A stretch of DNA of 64,000 bases from contig NZ_CP096563.1 of the NCBI RefSeq assembly GCF_023221595.1, positions 4,831,001 through 4,895,000 of the forward strand. The letters are read 5' to 3'. Below are positions 60,147 to 64,000 of the stretch, one piece after another. The first letter of the stretch is position 1, and each line of letters begins with the position of its first letter. The notes beneath the pieces are model-generated. The model saw nothing but the letters and a program-made list of their open reading frames with translations. It searched no databases and was not told where the DNA came from. The translations under genes and the position numbers were made by a program. The stretch is from Rhodococcus qingshengii JCM 15477 (lineage in GTDB: Bacteria; Actinomycetota; Actinomycetes; Mycobacteriales; Mycobacteriaceae).

Positions 60147-60779
60147 ATGATGCTTCACGTGCCCAAGTTGACCACGCCCGCTATCGCCGCTGGATATCTC
60201 CGGGGAATGGACCAACCCTCGATCCACGTCGGGACTTTCGCGATTCTCCGACCCTGGACCCGCGACGACGCACCGGCCGTCATGGAAGCCTTTCGCGATC
60301 CGTCGATTCAGCGTTGGCACATCCGCCGCGCCGACTCGATCGACGAAGCACGGGGTTGGCTCACCCAGTGGAGAGACGGGTGGGCAAGCGAATCCGAATG
60401 CCATTGGGCGATCGCCGCTCCCGAGACAAATGAACTCCTCGGTCGAATCGCAGCAAAGGGGGTGAATTTGTGGGACGGCACTGCCGAGCTCGCGTATTGG
60501 GTGACCCCAGCGGCGCGCGGCCGCGGACTGTGCACCCAGTCTGTAACCGCACTGTCCGAGTGGGCATTCCGCGAAGCGGGGTTTCATCGACTGGAACTCG
60601 AGCACTCGATCCACAACCCACGATCGTGCCGAGTCGCCACCAAAGCAGGGTTCAGCGAAGAAGGTGTTCGACGAAGCTCCGCCAGGCACGCCGACGGCTG
60701 GCACGACATGCACGTCCACGCCCGACTACGTAGCGATCAGCCTTCGGCAACGACCCGCGCCGCGAGGGCAAGCGTCTGA
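60147..60779 (+). CDS. GNAT family N-acetyltransferase (RimJ-like)
   Basis: 210 residues from ATG 60147; ATG 60207 gives a 190-residue product with no loss of domain. RimJ/RimL-type GNAT: ELAYWVTPAARGRGLCTQSV, FHRLELEHSIHNPRSCRVAT, KAGFSEEGVRR. It could acetylate a protein N-terminus or small molecule. Ends 43 bases inside the convergent TetR gene (60737). Confidence 0.88.
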   Translation: MMLHVPKLTTPAIAAGYLRGMDQPSIHVGTFAILRPWTRDDAPAVMEAFRDPSIQRWHIRRADSIDEARGWLTQWRDGWASESECHWAIAAPETNELLGRIAAKGVNLWDGTAELAYWVTPAARGRGLCTQSVTALSEWAFREAGFHRLELEHSIHNPRSCRVATKAGFSEEGVRRSSARHADGWHDMHVHARLRSDQPSATTRAARASV

Positions 60780-61327
60780 TCCACCAATTCCGCAACTCGC
60801 TGCGGCACAACCGGTTCGAGGTCGAACAGAATTCGGTAGATGATCGGCGCCACTACATGGTCGACCACCGAATCACCATCCACGCCGGCAGCTTCCGGCC
60901 AACGCGCGAGGATCACGTCGATCTGCGTCCGACAGAAGAAGGCACACTTGAACTTCTTCGTACCGTCCGGTGCATGCGTCTGATCGTCGCTCATCAACAC
61001 GTCACGCAACGAAGCGCGACCGACAGGCGCAGACATCTCCTCGAGGTACTCCTGCGCCCAAATCGTCAGATCCCCTCGGAGCGAGCCCGTTTCACGCGGG
61101 TCGGCGTCCGGGCGCAATCTCTCGATCGAGACGTCGGCAAAGACTTCGTTGATGTCACCCCACCGCCGATAGATGGTCGACGGGGTCACTCCCGCATCGG
61201 TCGCGATCATCGGCACCGTGATCTCGGCTCGATCACGCTGTTCCAACAACTTGCGCGCCGACGCATGCACGGCCTGTTGGATGCGCGCACTACGGCCACC
61301 GGGGCGCGGACCTGCGGACGGACTCAT
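60737..61327 (-). CDS. TetR/AcrR family regulator
   Basis: 196 residues from ATG 61327. HTH with VTPSTIYRRWGDINEVFADV. Cysteines CAFFC in the ligand domain. Divergent from the MFS gene with two related dyads between (61341-61359 and 61384-61404). Probably represses that pump. Confidence 0.92.
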   Translation of the reverse strand: MSPSAGPRPGGRSARIQQAVHASARKLLEQRDRAEITVPMIATDAGVTPSTIYRRWGDINEVFADVSIERLRPDADPRETGSLRGDLTIWAQEYLEEMSAPVGRASLRDVLMSDDQTHAPDGTKKFKCAFFCRTQIDVILARWPEAAGVDGDSVVDHVVAPIIYRILFDLEPVVPQRVAELVDQTLALAARVVAEG

Positions 61328-61340
61328 AAATCCAATACTA

Positions 61341-61404
61341 ACGCAAAGATGTTGCATTAGGCTACGGCCAGGCGTAGCGTCCCAAACGCAAAGTATTTGC
61401 GTTT
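61341..61404. promoter_or_regulatory. Two dyads between TetR and MFS (operators)
   Basis: AAACGCAAA (61384-61392), GTA, TTTGCGTTT (61396-61404): 9-bp perfect arms. A degenerate copy ACGCAAAG-atg-TTGCAT lies at 61341-61356 nearer the TetR start. Typical paired TetR operators. Confidence 0.75.
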
Positions 61405-61440
61405 GAAGTCTTCACCACCCGCACGGGAAGCGCTACGACA

Positions 61441-62679
61441 ATGACAACGACCGTTTCACCACAGACCGAGAGCACTTCACGCCCACGCCTTGGGCGAGGC
61501 GTCGCTTTCACACTCATCGCCGTCATCATCGCCACGTTCCTGGGCGCATCCGCGACCCCGACACCGTTGTACGAGCACTATCAACAGTTGTGGGGATTCT
61601 CCTCGCTCGCGTCGACGCTCGTGTTCGGCATCTACGCTCTCGCATTGCTCGCCACGCTCCTGACCGCCGGATCCCTGTCCGATCACATCGGCAGGCGCCC
61701 GGTCCTGCTCGGAGCACTCGCGCTCGAGGCAGTCTCGCTCGCGCTGTTCGCCTCGGCCGACGGTTTGACCATCCTGCTCATCGCCCGGGTCGTACAGGGT
61801 GTTGCCACCGGCGCTGCAATCAGCGCTCTGGGTTCGGCATTGATCGACCTCGAACGCACTCCGGGCCGAGGATCGATCATCAACAGCGTCGCTCCGACGA
61901 TGGGGCTTGCAGTCGGAGCAGTGGGTTCGAGCCTCATCAGCGAGCACCTGCCCCGGCCCACCAGCACTGTCTACCTGGTCCTTCTCGTGCTTGTCATTCT
62001 CGAGATCTTCGGAGTATGGGCCGCTCCCGAGACTTCGGGCGGACGCCCCGGAGCCTGGCAGTCCCTGCGCCCCACACTGGCCGTTCCTCGTCAGGCGCGC
62101 ACGATGATTGCCCTGACCGCACCGTGCCTGATCGCGGTCTGGGCGCTGGGAGGTTTCTACCTCTCACTCGGACCTGCATTGGCGCGCAACGCACTTGACG
62201 TTCACAGCTCCCTCATCGGTGCCGTCATGGTCGCAACACTGACAGGATTCGGAGCGGCAGCAGTACTCACCTTCCGCAAACTCGGCGGCCGGACCGTGAT
62301 GCTGATCGGAACCACCGCCTTGGTGCTCGGGGTGGCCGTCACACTCATCGGTGCTGAAACATCCTCTGCCGTATTGATTCTGGTCGGTACGGCTGTTGCA
62401 GGTATCGGCTTCGGAGCAGGATTCCAAGGAACTATCCTCACCGTCATGCCGCTGGCCGAGAACCACGAACGCGCGGGTTTGTTGTCCACCGTCTACGTCA
62501 TCGCATATCTGGCCAACAGTCTTCCCGCCTTGCTGGCCGGCTACCTGGTCGGCAAGGTCGGATTGGTGGATACGACGCGTGGCTACGGAGCACTCGTCAT
62601 GGTGCTCGCGGCGGCCGCACTGATCGGACTGCTGGTCACCGGCGAGCGAAAGGTCGAAGCCGTCTCGGTGTCGGAGTAG
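61441..62679 (+). CDS. MFS transporter (12 TM)
   Basis: 412 residues with 12 TM helices. TM1 carries GASATPTPLYEHYQQLWGFS; motif A is GSLSDHIGRRPVLLGALALE. Drug or metabolite exporter. Divergent from and likely repressed by the TetR at 60737-61327. ATG 61441; GGGAAGCG upstream is the best ribosome site. Confidence 0.92.
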   Translation: MTTTVSPQTESTSRPRLGRGVAFTLIAVIIATFLGASATPTPLYEHYQQLWGFSSLASTLVFGIYALALLATLLTAGSLSDHIGRRPVLLGALALEAVSLALFASADGLTILLIARVVQGVATGAAISALGSALIDLERTPGRGSIINSVAPTMGLAVGAVGSSLISEHLPRPTSTVYLVLLVLVILEIFGVWAAPETSGGRPGAWQSLRPTLAVPRQARTMIALTAPCLIAVWALGGFYLSLGPALARNALDVHSSLIGAVMVATLTGFGAAAVLTFRKLGGRTVMLIGTTALVLGVAVTLIGAETSSAVLILVGTAVAGIGFGAGFQGTILTVMPLAENHERAGLLSTVYVIAYLANSLPALLAGYLVGKVGLVDTTRGYGALVMVLAAAALIGLLVTGERKVEAVSVSE

Positions 62680-62813
62680 GTGTCCCCCGATCGGTGGACA
62701 CACCGTTCCGCCTGCACAGGGTCCGGGGAGTGGACATACGACATCGATCTGCTCCGACATAGTTGTCTTCGAGAGAGCCAACCGAACGCTCACCCGGACA
62801 AAGGACACCGACG

Positions 62814-63260
62814 ATGACGAACCCACGCTACGTAGTTGCCGCAATCACAGCTCTGGCCGCCGGCGCCCTCACTTTGGGATTGAGCGGAATCGCCAGTGCC
62901 GGAACCCTTCCCACAACCGGCAACAGCATCACGATGACGATCAGCAACGACACCGAACAGACAATTCATCTCGAAGGCGCCGACAACCCTTACGGACAGT
63001 GGATGCAGAGCCCACGCCAGTCGCTCGCGCCTCACGAGACCGAGATCGTCACGGCATACAACCAGGACCCGCGCGGCCTGACGGTCGACGTCGTCTATTC
63101 CACTCCCGACGGCGGACAAGCAGTCTTCATGGCCAACGACTATCCGCAGTTCGACACCGACGGAACTCGCACCACCGACCCTGATCACTACTTCATCTCG
63201 AGCTACATCGACGGCTACTACCGGAACCTGAGCGTCGGGTACCACCTCAGTGTGGTGTGA
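62814..63260 (+). CDS. Small secreted protein
   Basis: 148 residues from ATG 62814 (AAAGGA upstream). Sec signal peptide (VVAAITALAAGALTLGLSGI, cleavage after ASA). The mature part is beta-rich with ITMTISNDTEQTIHLEGADN and several acidic Asp/Thr stretches. No cysteines and no known domain recognised. Likely exported to the cell envelope or medium. Confidence 0.82.
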   Translation: MTNPRYVVAAITALAAGALTLGLSGIASAGTLPTTGNSITMTISNDTEQTIHLEGADNPYGQWMQSPRQSLAPHETEIVTAYNQDPRGLTVDVVYSTPDGGQAVFMANDYPQFDTDGTRTTDPDHYFISSYIDGYYRNLSVGYHLSVV

Positions 63261-63416
63261 CTGCAGCAGTCGTCATAAGTAATCCATCTGCCACTCAGAC
63301 GCACTTGTTCTTGGACATTCGTCCGGCGCGCGGGGATTGTTGAACGCAGCCCCGCACGACCAGGCACACGCCCCGCTGCCGGTGGCCCGAAAATCAACGG
63401 GAGAGGGAAAACCACA

Positions 63417-63785
63417 GTGCGACTACCCAACCAGTTTCTGATCTACGTCAGCGATGCCGCCTCCGCAGCAGCGTTCTACGGCGAATTGTTCGACGCGAAG
63501 CCTGAGGTCCTCAGCCCTCGGTACATGACCTTCGACCTCGGCGGCGGTGTGGTCCTTGCACTGTGGAGCGGCAAGTCCCGCGACCTCGATCCCGCGACAC
63601 CGCGCAATTTCGAAGTCGGCATCTTGGTCGACGGTGGGAGCAACGAAATTCGGGCGATCCACGACGATTGGGTGGCCAAGGGAGTCGAGGTCGTCGAAGA
63701 ACCCAACGAAGATGTCTTCGGTCTGACGTTCGTCATTTCAGATCTGGACGGAAACCGCGTCCGCGTAGCGCCCGCAGATCACTGA
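63417..63785 (+). CDS. VOC/glyoxalase family protein
   Basis: 122 residues from GTG 63417, after GGGAGAGGG. A single-domain VOC protein: QFLIYVSDAASAAAFYGELF and LTFVISDLDGNRVRV. The C-terminal Asp-Gly-Asn is typical of the PhnB-like or fosfomycin-type group. Substrate unknown. Confidence 0.88.
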   Translation: MRLPNQFLIYVSDAASAAAFYGELFDAKPEVLSPRYMTFDLGGGVVLALWSGKSRDLDPATPRNFEVGILVDGGSNEIRAIHDDWVAKGVEVVEEPNEDVFGLTFVISDLDGNRVRVAPADH

Positions 63786-63789
63786 GCAC

Positions 63790-64000
63790 TCAGCCTTTGA
63801 TCTCGCCGTACCGGCGCAAGGCCTCCTCACGCTCGTGCGCGTGATCGACGATCGGGTCCGGGTAGTCGACTGGGCGCATCGCCTTCAACGAGTGGACGGC
63901 CTTCCCGGGAACATCGCGAAGTTCGGGGACCCACCGACGGACGTATGTGCCGTCGGGATCGAACTTCTCCCCTTGCGTGATCGGGTTGAAGACGCGGAAG
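63790..64000 (-). CDS. Deoxyribodipyrimidine photolyase (3' part, cut by window end)
   Basis: The last 70 codons of a minus-strand gene that continues beyond the window. The translated end reads FRVFNPITQGEKFDPDGTYV, then RRWVPELRDVPGK and DYPDPIVDHAHEREEALRRY, before a stop at 63790-63792. This is the conserved FAD/DNA-binding C-terminus of class I CPD photolyases (the FNP and RRWVPEL segments). It repairs UV-induced pyrimidine dimers using light. No start is visible. Confidence 0.9.
   Translation of the reverse strand, partial: FRVFNPITQGEKFDPDGTYVRRWVPELRDVPGKAVHSLKAMRPVDYPDPIVDHAHEREEALRRYGEIKG

Noticed and set aside
1..64000. tRNA, rRNA, insertion sequence, prophage or integrative element
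   Set aside because: I saw no tRNA-like cloverleaf, transposase or integrase signature, or flanking direct repeats; I could not run a search, so small elements might be missed.

Overview
The window is high-GC actinobacterial chromosome, about 62% GC by eye. It has WhiB, mycobacterial-type LigD, an EchA6-like protein, CtpE, AccD3, a Streptomyces/Mycobacterium-type conservon and corynebacterial-type MctB/MctC, with many GTG and TTG starts. I read it as a Rhodococcus, most likely the R. erythropolis/qingshengii group. The genus is likely and the species is a guess. I see no tRNA, rRNA, CRISPR array, insertion sequence or prophage. The first gene (beta-lactamase-fold serine hydrolase) and the last (photolyase) are cut by the window edges.

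Layout. 1-10.5 kb: serine hydrolase, erythromycin-esterase-like protein with a divergent double-MerR regulator, TetR/QacA-type efflux pair, LigD converging on the efflux gene, WhiB, a solute-binding lipoprotein and a substrate-binding/VWA protein. 10.5-21 kb: Rv0910-like SRPBCC protein, MctC/MctB, then a tightly overlapped minus-strand run (CPA1 antiporter, lipase, MmcQ/YjbR, LytS-type kinase, LytTR regulator, small membrane protein, second symporter), then an Rv0909-like small protein. 21-30 kb: GGDEF protein, CtpE, metallo-beta-lactamase-fold protein, EchA6, a flavoprotein monooxygenase coupled to a phospholipase D-type enzyme, and a hypothetical. 30-36 kb: conservon cvnABCD, MHYT membrane sensor, small P-loop kinase. 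36-48 kb: redox and detoxification genes (GNAT, XRE-cupin with a thioredoxin-reductase-like flavoprotein, MarR/OhrR, ctaD, Old Yellow Enzyme, two aldo/keto reductases, methyltransferase, ABC-F, VOC-TetR). 48-54 kb: XRE/membrane protein/NatAB-type ABC operon and accD3 with a membrane protein. 54-64 kb: MFS, PrpE, SDR, TetR/DUF1304, GNAT, TetR/MFS, small secreted protein, VOC and photolyase.

Two themes stand out. First, from memory of M. tuberculosis, the block Rv0904c (accD3)-Rv0905 (echA6)-Rv0906-Rv0908 (ctpE)-Rv0909-Rv0910 is recognisable here in the same order and relative orientation. It is opened by two large insertions, one of which separates the Rv0909/Rv0910 toxin-antitoxin-like pair by about 10 kb. 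Second, the window is rich in local regulator/target pairs with clear palindromic operators. The best are the 42-bp dyad between DUF1304 and its TetR, the 37-bp dyad before the MarR gene that contains the ctaD stop codon, the dyad before the TetR-controlled MFS gene, and a perfect 48-bp palindrome just ahead of the ABC-F gene. I found no clearly novel defence or mobile system. The most interesting candidates are the split toxin-antitoxin-like pair, the kinase/LytTR/symporter operon, the conservon-MHYT locus and the dyads around redox genes.
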